From positions 310,001-374,000 of IMG/VR virus record IMGVR_UViG_3300023174_000033: a stretch of 64,000 nt of DNA; one strand, 5' to 3'. Positions 8,665 through 17,217 of the stretch are shown piece after piece. A program made the translations under genes and the position numbers. The stretch comes from a virus. Below the pieces are notes generated by a model, which saw nothing but the letters and a program-made list of their open reading frames with translations, had not been told where the DNA came from and did no database searches. Each line of letters begins with the position of its first letter. Position 1 is the stretch's first letter.

Positions 8665-9798
8665 TTAGAGTTGAGATAATGCTTGATCTACTAAATCATG
8701 ATAACCTTGATAATCATTGTCTCTTTTTATATCTTCCAACATCACTTTTAATAACTTTCGTCTGCTATCAAAATCTGGATAATAACTGTCACCACTAGTA
8801 GAAGTTAATTCAATACAATTTTTACCTGGTACATTGTGTAGTTTTCCATTAGTAGTATTCAAAAGTGCTAATGTGTCTACAAAGGGATAATTTTTGAAGG
8901 TCCAATTTTCAAGTTGAACATTTATATGTGATAAATAAACCTTGTCGTTGTAATTGAAAAATACAGATTCCCAAGCATCGGACGAGTTTTTATTTTTCAT
9001 AACCCACCTTTTTTCCTTAGCATAGTTTTTGAATTTTAACATATCACTATCATTTGCACAATAAATTCTATCCATAAAATATTCAGCAGGACACCCATCT
9101 ACTTTCTTTTCCAATTTCCAAACTAAAGCTCTTCCCAAAACTTTATTATCTTGATTTACATAAACAAGTAATTGACAAACCTCTGGATTTTCTTTGTAGA
9201 TACCAAAATATCGTTGACAAGGTGTGTATCTCATACAAGAAGCTCCTAATTGACCTTTGTCTGGATAAGCATAATTCATAAAATCATAATAGTAAGGTAT
9301 TTCATCACCCTTTACTATTTTGAAATCATTAGATACTACTACAAATTGAGATTTATATAAATTTACAAAGTCTTCATAATCTTTTGGGGTCAAATCTTTT
9401 AGATCAACATTCAAACTTGACATTTCTAAATCTCCAATAACATCAGGATGGGTTAGTAATGAACGAGCAAATCTACCAACACCAACAGTTCCTCTGCCTG
9501 GTGCTTCATAAAATTTTGACTCATCTTCATCCCATTGCATCGGTGTTCTTTTAGCTCTTTGGTCTGATAAAAATGAAACCATTTCCGGCTCATTAGTCAC
9601 ATCAATCCAATTTTGTGGAAGATCTTTAGCAATATAATATTCATCGCTAAAAATAACATATAATATTTCAGCTATTTTACTTTTATCTCTTATCTTATTT
9701 AATCTTGTTAAAAATTCATGAGATGCATTCAAATCGTTTTCTAAAATCAAAGAAATGACTTGTTTCTCTAAAATGAACCCATCAAAATTATTTATCAT
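8665..9798 (-). CDS. Unknown protein, paralogue of 10992-12239
   Basis: 377 residues from the ATG at 9798; a TTG 21 nt upstream would place the promoter-like AATATATA inside the gene, so I reject it. The centre carries ASCMRYTPCQRYFGIY, then GRALVWKL and FMDRIY, then a domain with LENWTFKNYPFVDTL. The same blocks in the same order occur in the protein at 10992-12239, so the two are paralogues. The paired cysteines are conserved between them. I do not recognise a family or function. The gene faces away from the structured RNA at 9831-10045, which separates the paralogues. Confidence 0.65.
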   Translation of the reverse strand: MINNFDGFILEKQVISLILENDLNASHEFLTRLNKIRDKSKIAEILYVIFSDEYYIAKDLPQNWIDVTNEPEMVSFLSDQRAKRTPMQWDEDESKFYEAPGRGTVGVGRFARSLLTHPDVIGDLEMSSLNVDLKDLTPKDYEDFVNLYKSQFVVVSNDFKIVKGDEIPYYYDFMNYAYPDKGQLGASCMRYTPCQRYFGIYKENPEVCQLLVYVNQDNKVLGRALVWKLEKKVDGCPAEYFMDRIYCANDSDMLKFKNYAKEKRWVMKNKNSSDAWESVFFNYNDKVYLSHINVQLENWTFKNYPFVDTLALLNTTNGKLHNVPGKNCIELTSTSGDSYYPDFDSRRKLLKVMLEDIKRDNDYQGYHDLVDQALSQL

Positions 9799-9803
9799 AA
9801 ATT

Positions 9804-9811
9804 TATATATT
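9804..9811 (-). promoter_or_regulatory. AATATATA upstream element, close type
   Basis: Five nt before the ATG at 9798. Its position decides this start over the upstream TTG at 9819. Confidence 0.5.
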
Positions 9812-9830
9812 ATTTTCAAACTTTATTAAA

Positions 9831-10045
9831 CCAACGGAGTAAAACACTTGTCAATTAGGATAGTGTAAAAACAGTTCTCGGAAACTTACGGGATATAAAT
9901 AGCACAGAATGTCTGACCCTGGCTATAGATCCTACATCATGCTTGTAGGAACGTTCAAGTTGAGGTAAAAACCGTTAACCCTCGCAACTAATTAGACACC
10001 CTTACCCTCTAAAAGTCTGAAAGAAATTTCAGACTTTTTTTTTTG
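9831..10045 (+). ncRNA. Structured non-coding RNA, family not recognised
   Basis: A 275-nt gap without an ORF holds a GC-richer segment that folds as a closed domain. TGTC-AATTAG at 9849-9858 pairs with CTAATT-A-GACA at 9988-9998 (10 bp, one bulged A). Outside it, GAG-TAA (9837-9842) can pair with TTA-cc-CTC (10002-10009). Inside, TCCTACA (9930-9936) pairs with TGTAGGA (9944-9950), and TCTCG (9876-9880) with CGGGA (9889-9893). A further arm lies at 9959-9988. The domain ends in a strong terminator on the plus strand, and an independent promoter for the next gene follows. It therefore looks like a free-standing small RNA, not a leader. It is not a tRNA, and I see no tmRNA tag. The 5' end is approximate. 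Confidence 0.6.
10011..10045 (+). terminator. Terminator of the structured RNA
   Basis: AAAGTCTGAAA and TTTCAGACTTT form an 11-bp stem with a GAAA loop, followed by nine or more T residues. Confidence 0.9.
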
Positions 10046-10073
10046 TTTTAATAAATCTTTGCGTTACCTTTGT
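10043..10073 (+). promoter_or_regulatory. Bacteroidota housekeeping-type promoter
   Basis: TTTG at 10043-10046 and TACCTTTG at 10066-10073 are 19 nt apart. This fits the TTTG / TAnnTTTG consensus of the Bacteroidota primary sigma factor. It overlaps the terminator T run and would start transcription about 15 nt before the ATG at 10095. It implies recognition by unmodified host polymerase, hence early expression. Confidence 0.7.
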
Positions 10074-10094
10074 ACTACCAAATAAAAATACAAT

Positions 10095-10970
10095 ATGTCA
10101 ACATTCCTAACATCACGCGGATATACTAAATACAACAAGGCTCTTCTTTTCAACAAGATTGATGCTATTGAAATCTTTCAACAAGGTTCACAGGTAATTA
10201 CCAAATACTTCAATAGGATTATTAATAATACTCCGGTATCAGACCGTTATGAGATTTTTGATATCCGATCATTTATGAAGTCAAAAATTGATTATCTTGA
10301 ATCAAATTTCAACATCACTTATTCAAACCTACGAATTCGTGGGGGTATTCAAGAATTGATCCTCCTTTCTGACGAGGTTGAAATTGCTGGAATAAATTTC
10401 CATAAAGCTTTTTTCATTCTTAATTCCACTGATAAATCTCGTCGTTTGAGTATGAATCTTGGTCTTTATCAGGCCGATAATGGTGTATATCTTGTAAATT
10501 CAATCAAGAATTTCTCACTTATCACCAAACACCTTAAAGGTATTACAGATAAAGCTGAAACAGCAGCTCAAAACATTGATGTTGAAACGTTTGACGAACA
10601 AATTCAATCAATCAGGTCACTTGTTGGTGAAAGAGTAATGATGTCACAAGTGAGGAATATAATCATTGACAAAGACCAAAAAGTCAATCATAATAAGTTT
10701 GATGCTCTTAAAAACAATCTTCGGTGGAACCATTCAAAGCAGTTCACCAAGGAACAAATTGGTGTACTTACTACCCCTAGTGAGAAGTTAAATTTTGACC
10801 CAAGTATTGATTTTTCAATTGATGCTTTTCAAGTATTCCAAGCTTATATGAATGTATTCAGAAACCAAGATTCTTATGTTGTCCGTAAGGAAACTGAAAA
10901 GATTTTGAATATCACACAGTGTTTTATTCGCGATGAAAAATTAGCACAACTTTTTGATTTGTTTGATTAA
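10095..10970 (+). CDS. Unknown protein, probably early-expressed
   Basis: 291 residues, soluble, with no recognised motif. A central block, SDEVEIAGINFHKAFFILNSTDK followed by RRLSMNLGLY (split here for length), weakly recalls the DUF932 proteins of phages and plasmids, but I would not name it so. The codon usage has more GC-ending codons than its neighbours, for example CGTCGT and CGC. It is the only gene in the window with a clear host-type promoter, and it is followed after 21 nt by the paralogue gene 10992-12239, probably in the same operon. Confidence 0.6.
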   Translation: MSTFLTSRGYTKYNKALLFNKIDAIEIFQQGSQVITKYFNRIINNTPVSDRYEIFDIRSFMKSKIDYLESNFNITYSNLRIRGGIQELILLSDEVEIAGINFHKAFFILNSTDKSRRLSMNLGLYQADNGVYLVNSIKNFSLITKHLKGITDKAETAAQNIDVETFDEQIQSIRSLVGERVMMSQVRNIIIDKDQKVNHNKFDALKNNLRWNHSKQFTKEQIGVLTTPSEKLNFDPSIDFSIDAFQVFQAYMNVFRNQDSYVVRKETEKILNITQCFIRDEKLAQLFDLFD

Positions 10971-10991
10971 TATTCTATATTTGTAACCACT

Positions 10992-12239
10992 ATGTCATAT
11001 ATAAGAAAAACTGCCGATATTATAACTTCAAATGAGTTAGACTTTGTTTTACATCAAATAAAAGACCATTCTTTGGTTGCTAAATTGCTCTTGAAGCAAA
11101 GACACCCAATTGAAGATTTGGTGGATGGTCATGTGAACTATATCTCAATTTCTAATTCAGATAAAACAAAGATTTCTTATCTGACAAAAGAGAGGGCTGA
11201 ATCAATAATACAATCTTCTCCATATGGTGAGGGCGCTGATGAACTATGGAGTTCAAGTCGGAGGTTCCATGTGAAGCCGGGATCTTTTATCAGCAAAATA
11301 TTTAAAAAAGTTTCGTTAGAGGAAGTTCAAAAATTTTCAATTCTTTTCAGAAATATTCAAAATAAAATTGAATATAACTTCAATGTAGTAGATGGTTCAA
11401 AATTATCCCATTACTACCATTTCAATTCCTATCTTTCGGAAAGTGGATCACTTGGTTGTTCTTGTATGAAATACGATCAGTGTCAAGATTATTTGGATTT
11501 ATACACCAAAAATTCAGATATTATAAAAATGTTGGTAATGACTGCTGATAATGGTCAGTTGATTGGTCGAGCACTTCTTTGGGAATTTAATGGTAATAAA
11601 ATTATGGATAGGATTTATACGATTGATGATGATACTTATCAGTATCAATTCAAAAAATGGGCGGATAATAATGAATATTTATATAAAAAGGAGCAAAAAT
11701 GGAATAATGGATTATTCTTTGAATCAAATGGTAAAACGATTTATAAGGAACTATCTGTTAAATTAGAAAATACCAAATTTGAATACTATCCATACTTGGA
11801 CACATTTAGGTTCTTGGATACTAAAACTGGCACACTTTATAACTACAAACCAACTGACACAACCACTCTTTATAATATCAAAACTTTATCATCCGCAGAT
11901 GGTTCTACCTATGGTTACGATCATTTGATGTTGTGTGATAAGACTAAACAATTCTTCCCTTATGCAGACACAACATATCTTGAATATTGTGGAATACGTG
12001 TGTGTCATAATATATGTGTTTACTCCGATATCTTTGATACAAGTATTTTGAGAGAAGATGCTCTCTATGATCCAAATGTTAATGATTGGATTTTTAAAGA
12101 CCCAGAATTTAATAATGAAATTCTTTTAGATAGTGTAAGAAAAACAAAAAAAGAGTTTGGTTCAGTGATGGAAAATTTTTACCAAGATATTTCACGAGCA
12201 GTAGACGAGACTGTTCAGATTGTTGAATCTCCATTCTAA
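10992..12239 (+). CDS. Unknown protein, paralogue of 8665-9798
   Basis: 415 residues. It shares with the 8665-9798 product an ordered set of blocks: GCSCMKYDQCQDYL, GRALLWEF, KIMDRIY and LENTKFEYYPYLDTFRFLD. It has an extra C-terminal section of about 110 residues containing several cysteines and histidines (GIRVCHNICVY), which could be a metal site. No enzymatic family is recognised. It follows 10095-10970 by 21 nt and is probably transcribed from the same host-type promoter. Confidence 0.65.
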   Translation: MSYIRKTADIITSNELDFVLHQIKDHSLVAKLLLKQRHPIEDLVDGHVNYISISNSDKTKISYLTKERAESIIQSSPYGEGADELWSSSRRFHVKPGSFISKIFKKVSLEEVQKFSILFRNIQNKIEYNFNVVDGSKLSHYYHFNSYLSESGSLGCSCMKYDQCQDYLDLYTKNSDIIKMLVMTADNGQLIGRALLWEFNGNKIMDRIYTIDDDTYQYQFKKWADNNEYLYKKEQKWNNGLFFESNGKTIYKELSVKLENTKFEYYPYLDTFRFLDTKTGTLYNYKPTDTTTLYNIKTLSSADGSTYGYDHLMLCDKTKQFFPYADTTYLEYCGIRVCHNICVYSDIFDTSILREDALYDPNVNDWIFKDPEFNNEILLDSVRKTKKEFGSVMENFYQDISRAVDETVQIVESPF

Positions 12240-12270
12240 ACAAATAGATAATGTTTTGTATATACATTAT

Positions 12271-12999
12271 ATGAAAGATTATGTTTTTGATAAATTAAAA
12301 TTTTTTGACGAAAATCCAAAATTTATTTTTAATGAAAAATATCATAGTTATACTTATGATGGGAATAAATTAACATCAGTAACTAAATTTATTCAAAGAT
12401 TTAAAAAAGAATTTGATTCCGAGGGAATTTCAAAAAGAATATCCGACGAAACTGGATTGAGTCAAGAAGCAATATTGGAGGATTGGAAAAAAATCAACGA
12501 TAGAGCTAACGAAATAGGACATGCGACACATGCTTGGATTGAGAATTTCTTCAAAGGAGTTTATCAACCAATACCAAGAGACTTTGAAATTATTGACAGG
12601 ATTGATAAATTTAATAAAATTTATTACGAGAAAATACATAAACTAACACCTATCAAATTTGAACAGAGAGTATTTTCAACAAAGTGGAATTTAGCTGGAA
12701 CCTTTGATGCTTTGTTTTCATATCAAGATAAATTAGTTATTGTAGATTGGAAAACAAACAAAAAGTTTGATACATCAAGTAATTGGAATAAAAAGTTACT
12801 AACCCCCTTTGATAGTGAAGATGAATGTAAATTAACTGAATATTCCATTCAGATTTCTTTGTACGCTTTAATGCTGGAGGAAGTTGGTTTAGAAATAAAA
12901 AATGGTTTAATCCTACATATCGGACCAGAAGGTGAGCCAAACCTTTACAAATTCAAAGACTATCGAGAAATATTGAGAAATTATTTAGATGGTTTATAA
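12271..12999 (+). CDS. PD-(D/E)XK family exonuclease
   Basis: 242 residues from the ATG at 12271; a longer frame from 12220 would overlap the previous gene. The nuclease core is clear: GHATHAWIE at about 86-94, AGTFDALF at about 138, VIVDWKTNKKF at about 152-162 and a C-terminal YSIQISLYALML helix. This is the RecB/Cas4-like layout (H, GxxD, D-W-K-T, Q-x-x-x-Y). It should degrade or trim DNA with Mg2+. T4 relatives use such enzymes in recombination or host DNA breakdown. There is no iron-sulphur cysteine cluster. The 3' end overlaps the convergent gene at 12994 by six nt. Confidence 0.75.
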   Translation: MKDYVFDKLKFFDENPKFIFNEKYHSYTYDGNKLTSVTKFIQRFKKEFDSEGISKRISDETGLSQEAILEDWKKINDRANEIGHATHAWIENFFKGVYQPIPRDFEIIDRIDKFNKIYYEKIHKLTPIKFEQRVFSTKWNLAGTFDALFSYQDKLVIVDWKTNKKFDTSSNWNKKLLTPFDSEDECKLTEYSIQISLYALMLEEVGLEIKNGLILHIGPEGEPNLYKFKDYREILRNYLDGL

Positions 13000-13698
13000 T
13001 TTCAGTATATCAATTGCTAAAGAATATTTCTGTAACAAGCTTTTTGACCCATCTGTAATTTCAATAAAAGAGAAGTTTGGAAATATTGACTGTGTGAAAT
13101 AAGTTGAAAAGGTTGGAGTTATCTCACTCTTTTTACTCCAAGTAAAAGAAAGAATACATTCGTAAATTTTATTCTCGTAGCTTACCTGAGATTGGGTTAC
13201 ATAAAAGAAAGCTTCCTCTGGTATATCTCCAAATTTGGGTATGGAGGCAAAGATACTATTTGACGATCCTCTTATTACATTCAAATCTGTCTGTAAATTT
13301 TGCCATGGTCTAAAATCCAATAAATATAAGCCATTTTGATATTCGGGAGTAACTTCAACTATATCACCTAAATATTTTGAATTTTCAATATTGTAAAAGT
13401 GTGTACCCATACAATAAACAGATTTTTCTTTAAAAAGTTTATCATATTGAATTTGTGTATCTGATTTAGTTTTATTTTTTATTTTCTTAAAACTATTTTT
13501 CTTAAAGTCTTGTATACTCCAAAATTCACCGATTTCTATTTTGTATTTTGTTATCAATACATCACTCAATATTTGATATTTGCCCTCATCAATCAAATCA
13601 TCAATATATTGATAGTAATCATAAATTGCTAAATCACCATCCTTTGCTAATTTGTTTATATTTTGATAAATTCGTTCAACCTCTTGTCTGTAAGTCAT
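12994..13698 (-). CDS. Probable virion protein with carbohydrate-binding-like segment
   Basis: 234 residues. The N-terminal half is helical and charged. The C-terminal half has SQVSYENKIYECILSFTW and later FSTYFTQSIF. This resembles the chitin-binding-type pattern (V-x-Y-x-x-K-x-Y-x-x ... P-x-x-x-x-x-W) often found in phage tail proteins. The likeness is from memory and the Trp is replaced. The ATG at 13698 has an AATATATA element four nt upstream. Confidence 0.5.
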   Translation of the reverse strand: MTYRQEVERIYQNINKLAKDGDLAIYDYYQYIDDLIDEGKYQILSDVLITKYKIEIGEFWSIQDFKKNSFKKIKNKTKSDTQIQYDKLFKEKSVYCMGTHFYNIENSKYLGDIVEVTPEYQNGLYLLDFRPWQNLQTDLNVIRGSSNSIFASIPKFGDIPEEAFFYVTQSQVSYENKIYECILSFTWSKKSEITPTFSTYFTQSIFPNFSFIEITDGSKSLLQKYSLAIDILKL

Positions 13699-13702
13699 AA
13701 TC

Positions 13703-13710
13703 TATATATT
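13703..13710 (-). promoter_or_regulatory. AATATATA upstream element, close type
   Basis: Four nt before the ATG at 13698, and directly behind the terminator of the preceding minus-strand gene. Confidence 0.5.
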
Positions 13711-13740
13711 AAAAAACCCCACTAAAAGTGGGGTTAGTTT
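13711..13740 (-). terminator. Terminator after 13743-14795 gene
   Basis: AACCCCACT and AGTGGGGTT form a nine-bp stem with an AAA loop. On the minus strand it ends in a T run, right after the stop codon at 13743. Confidence 0.85.
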
Positions 13741-13742
13741 TT

Positions 13743-14795
13743 TTATGCTAATAACTTTTCAATTTCTGATACTTTATCTGGCTTTGATACCACCCCCTTC
13801 ACAATTTTATTTATTGTGTCCATTTGTTTAGGGTCTTTAATTTCACCCAACGTCTTTTTCAACTCATCCTCTGGTTTTACAGATGAATCACCCGTTTTTA
13901 AATTTGGAACTTCTTTACCATCTTGTGTGATTTTCTCAATAGCACCGGTCTCATATTGTTTCAATGGGTCTGGCTTACCATCTCTTTCCATCTCGGTCAT
14001 CATAACTTTGTCACCCACTTTTATTTCAGCAGGTATTTTTACAAATAATTTCTGACCTTCTTTAAATGCTACTTTTTTACTATTTGTAGATACAACTTGG
14101 TAAAATCCTGGCTTTTCTTCTGATGGTTTGATAGTAGCTTCAACATCCCCCCAATCCAAAATAATTTCACCTTTGCCACCAGTTGGTGATTCGGTAATCT
14201 TTTTCTCTTCTTTATATTCTGCTACCTTATCTTCAATTAGTTTAGCATCTTGAATTTTCTTTTTTGCTCCATTCACTGTGTTTTTCAAAAATGTGATCAT
14301 TTCAGCTTTTTTCTTGGCTAAATCTTTAGCAGCTGCAAACTTTTTCTCGAATTCAATGGATAGTCTATTATATTCATCTTTCAATAATCCAAATAAAACT
14401 CTACCACCAATCATAGCATCTTGAATTTTACCTTCGTTGATACTTCTTGATTCTTTTATTGATGCGATACTTTTATCAAAATCAGCCATTTGTGAATCAA
14501 TATTTTTCACAAATGTTTCTTTCATTTGTACTAATTCACTTTCTTCCTTTGCGGTATTAACATTCTTGATTGTGCTAGCTAATATGGTATCAAGTGATTT
14601 TGACATTTTACTTTTTGCCTCCTCCAAAGAAAGCCCTTTTTGAAAATCGGCTTTGAAGTTTTTGAAAGGAGCAGATATACCACTAAAAAAGTTTTTAACA
14701 GCTCCAGTAGCAGCCTTCAGTACATCCATAATTCCTTCATTAGTTACCTCTGAACTTTGGCTTCTAAAAGCTCTATAATTCTTTAAGTGTTCCAT
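13743..14795 (-). CDS. Coiled-coil protein with T4-like capsid-targeting leader, possible internal head protein
   Basis: 350 residues. It starts MEHLKNYRAFRSQS and then NEGIMDVLKAA, a short leader like the capsid-targeting peptide of T4 internal proteins. Residues of about 45-200 are Ala/Lys/Glu-rich and strongly helical with coiled-coil character. Residues of about 205-300 form a more beta-like region (ILDWGDVEATIK, KVAFKEGQKLFVKI), and the tail is helical. I recognise no enzyme motif. A scaffold, prohead core or internal protein fits leader and composition; this is inference. It has its own upstream element and a strong terminator, so it is probably monocistronic and highly expressed. Confidence 0.6.
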   Translation of the reverse strand: MEHLKNYRAFRSQSSEVTNEGIMDVLKAATGAVKNFFSGISAPFKNFKADFQKGLSLEEAKSKMSKSLDTILASTIKNVNTAKEESELVQMKETFVKNIDSQMADFDKSIASIKESRSINEGKIQDAMIGGRVLFGLLKDEYNRLSIEFEKKFAAAKDLAKKKAEMITFLKNTVNGAKKKIQDAKLIEDKVAEYKEEKKITESPTGGKGEIILDWGDVEATIKPSEEKPGFYQVVSTNSKKVAFKEGQKLFVKIPAEIKVGDKVMMTEMERDGKPDPLKQYETGAIEKITQDGKEVPNLKTGDSSVKPEDELKKTLGEIKDPKQMDTINKIVKGVVSKPDKVSEIEKLLA

Positions 14796-14815
14796 GTATA
14801 AAATTAAAATTTCTT

Positions 14816-14823
14816 TATATATT
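14816..14823 (-). promoter_or_regulatory. AATATATA upstream element
   Basis: Minus-strand AATATATA followed by AAG, 20 nt before the ATG at 14795. Confidence 0.5.
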
Positions 14824-14903
14824 AAAAAAAAAAGATTTTTATAAACGATTTATAATAAACCTTACCTTGAAATAGGGATATAAAAAAAAACTAATTAAAT
14901 TTA

Positions 14904-16064
14904 ATGAAAAAACCTTATAGATTAGCCATCTCACAAATTGTAAAAGATGAGGCACACGTTGTTGAACGTATGTTGAATTCAATCAAGAGTATTATTGATT
15001 GTGCTGTTTTTGTGGATACTGGCTCAACCGATGGAACTCAAGATGTGATAAAAAAATGGGGGGAGAAAAATAATATTCCGGTTTTTGTTTATGAAAGGCC
15101 ATTTGATAATTTTGAAAATTCAAGAAATTATGCAATGCAAATGGTTAAAGATAAATCTCAATATGCTTTCTGGCTCGATGCTGATGAAACTATTGAGGTA
15201 AGCCCAACCTTTGATAAAAATAAATTGGACAAGGATTTGTATATGTTCAACACTTACATTAATGCGATGAAGTATACAAGGAACGAATGTTGGAACACCG
15301 ACAAAAACTTCAGATGGTATGGCCCAGTACATGAATTTATCATTAGTGATGATCAAAATATTTCATCTGGCCTTATGGATGGAATCGTTGTAAGAGTTCA
15401 GATGGATGGTGGTTCTTGGAAGGGAAATATTCCAGACAAGTATAAAAAACATTCAATGATTCTTGAAGATTATATTGATAACAAGGACAGAAATGCAAGA
15501 TGGGTTTTCTATACAGCACAATCTTATCACGATTCCGCTTCAATTCCCGATAATAAAGCAGAAAATGAAGAAAGATTGAGAAGATCGGTGAAATATTATA
15601 GAGAAAGGATTGGTAGATTTGATGGGTATGAAGAGGAAAGATTCTACTCACAGTTTCGTGTTGGTACAATTTCAAAAGTTTTGGAAGAACCTTGGTATAA
15701 AGTTCATCAAGAATTACTCAAAGCTTATGCAATGGACCCTCTCCGTGGAGAACCTATCAAGGTTATATGTGACCATTACCTAAACAATGGAGAATGGCAC
15801 CTAGCTTATCTTTATACAACATTCGCTATGGCTAATTTCCACGGAAAAAATCCATATCCGACTAGATTACTTTTCGTTGATGAATCCCTTTATGTTTGGA
15901 GGTTCCTTGAAATCCATTCAGCAGCTTGTTTTTATACAAACAGATTGGATGAAGGTAAAAAAACCTACAAAGAACTTCTTGATACTATTAAGAAAACTCC
16001 TGAACACTTTACTAGAGAGGATATAAATAAAATTCAGTCAAACGCTCAATTCTTTGGAGCATAA
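14904..16064 (+). CDS. GT2-family glycosyltransferase
   Basis: 386 residues. The GT-A core occupies the first 200 residues: AISQIVKDEAHVVERML, then VDTGSTDGTQDVI at about 37-49 and the metal-binding FWLDADETI at about 88-96. WYGPVHEFI follows, as in SunS/WaaE-like enzymes that share the D-T-G-S-x-D-x-T and D-A-D-E motifs. The C-terminal 180 residues are helical, possibly TPR-like. It should transfer a sugar to a protein, lipid or modified base. Candidate targets are virion proteins, host glycans or hypermodified phage DNA; the sequence does not decide. It ends at a bidirectional terminator. Confidence 0.85.
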   Translation: MKKPYRLAISQIVKDEAHVVERMLNSIKSIIDCAVFVDTGSTDGTQDVIKKWGEKNNIPVFVYERPFDNFENSRNYAMQMVKDKSQYAFWLDADETIEVSPTFDKNKLDKDLYMFNTYINAMKYTRNECWNTDKNFRWYGPVHEFIISDDQNISSGLMDGIVVRVQMDGGSWKGNIPDKYKKHSMILEDYIDNKDRNARWVFYTAQSYHDSASIPDNKAENEERLRRSVKYYRERIGRFDGYEEERFYSQFRVGTISKVLEEPWYKVHQELLKAYAMDPLRGEPIKVICDHYLNNGEWHLAYLYTTFAMANFHGKNPYPTRLLFVDESLYVWRFLEIHSAACFYTNRLDEGKKTYKELLDTIKKTPEHFTREDINKIQSNAQFFGA

Positions 16065-16094
16065 AAAAAGGGGGATTAAAATCCCCCTTTTTTA
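16063..16094. terminator. Bidirectional terminator between convergent genes
   Basis: AAAGGGGGATT and AATCCCCCTTT form an 11-bp stem flanked by an A run and a T run, so it can stop transcription of 14904-16064 and of the minus-strand genes ending at 16092. Confidence 0.9.
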
Positions 16095-16277
16095 TTTTTT
16101 ATATTCTTTAAACCAATAAAAAAACGAAACAACAAAAGATATCAAAAGGATATATGTTGATTCGGATCTTTCTATTTCACCATATCTACTAAAAATTAAT
16201 GATGATATAAAAGATGTAACAATAAAAATTATTGCGGTGTCATGAATTTGACTACCAAAAATCTTCAAATTAGGCAT
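16092..16277 (-). CDS. Small membrane protein
   Basis: 61 residues with two hydrophobic helices (AIIFIVTSFISSLIF and TYILLISFVVSFFYWF) joined by a short charged turn, GEIERSES. The basic tail KEYKK suggests both ends face the cytoplasm. Such proteins may be holin-like or exclusion factors, but nothing specific is seen. It lies just downstream of 16279-16896. Confidence 0.6.
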   Translation of the reverse strand: MPNLKIFGSQIHDTAIIFIVTSFISSLIFSRYGEIERSESTYILLISFVVSFFYWFKEYKK

Positions 16278-16278
16278 A

Positions 16279-16896
16279 TTATTTACTCAAAAGTTTTATT
16301 AAATCCTCGGTAATAATACTCAACATTTTCTTACCATCAAGTTCTAAATGTGGAATATTTTTGATCCAAGAGTATTTATCATTTCCATCAATATCAATTG
16401 ACTCAATCAGTTTACAAACTTTACTATTATTTGAGTTTTTCTTGATATAGTATGATTTCAAATCATTAACGAATTTTGACAAGTCAACACCTTTCTTATG
16501 GTTATATTTAACCATTTGCAATTCGTTATTCTGTTTTTCAATTAACAAATACCATACGGAACTTTTTGAAACTTTTAAATTCTCTAGAAAATTATAACCC
16601 TTTGAAGCTTTAACACCTTTTGGCAATTTTGCAACTTTACCTATGAATTCAACTTGTTCTTCTACTTTGTCATTTGAAAGTTTTTTTGGTTTCAAGTGAC
16701 TAGTGTCCATGAATTTCTCGGTTTTTTCTTTTTTGTTCCTTGAATTTGGACCCTGAGGCATATCTTTATCTGAAAATGGCATAACTGAATCTTCGTATTC
16801 CTCTTCATGTTTTTTATTACCAGTAGATAAATCCGAAAATTTCTTGAAAGAAACTAATTTCTTTTCTTCCTTTGATTCATTATGCCCTTTTATCAT
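16279..16896 (-). CDS. Hypothetical protein with disordered N-terminus
   Basis: 205 residues. The first 85 are charged and probably disordered, with a leader-like LVSFKKFSDLS at about 14-24 that recalls the internal-protein leaders seen elsewhere in the window. The C-terminal half is a compact alpha/beta region with VWYLLIEKQ and KYSWIKNIPHLEL. No family is recognised. It is followed closely by the membrane protein at 16092. Confidence 0.55.
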   Translation of the reverse strand: MIKGHNESKEEKKLVSFKKFSDLSTGNKKHEEEYEDSVMPFSDKDMPQGPNSRNKKEKTEKFMDTSHLKPKKLSNDKVEEQVEFIGKVAKLPKGVKASKGYNFLENLKVSKSSVWYLLIEKQNNELQMVKYNHKKGVDLSKFVNDLKSYYIKKNSNNSKVCKLIESIDIDGNDKYSWIKNIPHLELDGKKMLSIITEDLIKLLSK

Positions 16897-16921
16897 GTTT
16901 TAGAACTTTTTTATTATTAAT

Positions 16922-16929
16922 TATATATT
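16922..16929 (-). promoter_or_regulatory. AATATATA upstream element
   Basis: 25 nt before the ATG at 16896. Confidence 0.45.
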
Positions 16930-16951
16930 AAAATTAATTTTTTTGTTTTTT

Positions 16952-17209
16952 TCAATTCTTTTGCTTGTAATAATATTTATCAACCATGTAATTTTTGAAG
17001 TTTTTTACTATATTGACATTGTCAAAAAATATTGATATTAGTCGTTTAAATCTGTTCAAGAATTCACCCAAAAAATCATTATAATACAAAAACGGACTTA
17101 ATGACTTGTCCAAAATAGATTTTTCATAATCAACAAAATCTTTATCGGAATCATTCCTGTGTTTTATTTGATATATTTCATCAATGTATTTATCTTGATA
17201 ATGATACAT
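16952..17209 (-). CDS. Small hypothetical protein
   Basis: 85 residues, rich in Tyr, Phe, Lys and Asp, without membrane segment or known motif. It begins eight nt after the stop codon of the baseplate wedge gene and is probably co-transcribed with it, which makes a virion assembly role possible. Confidence 0.55.
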   Translation of the reverse strand: MYHYQDKYIDEIYQIKHRNDSDKDFVDYEKSILDKSLSPFLYYNDFLGEFLNRFKRLISIFFDNVNIVKNFKNYMVDKYYYKQKN

Positions 17210-17217
17210 AAATCAAA

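Noticed and set aside
9831-10045. tRNA or tmRNA at the structured RNA
   Set aside because: No cloverleaf with a T-loop motif, no CCA end and no tag reading frame were found.
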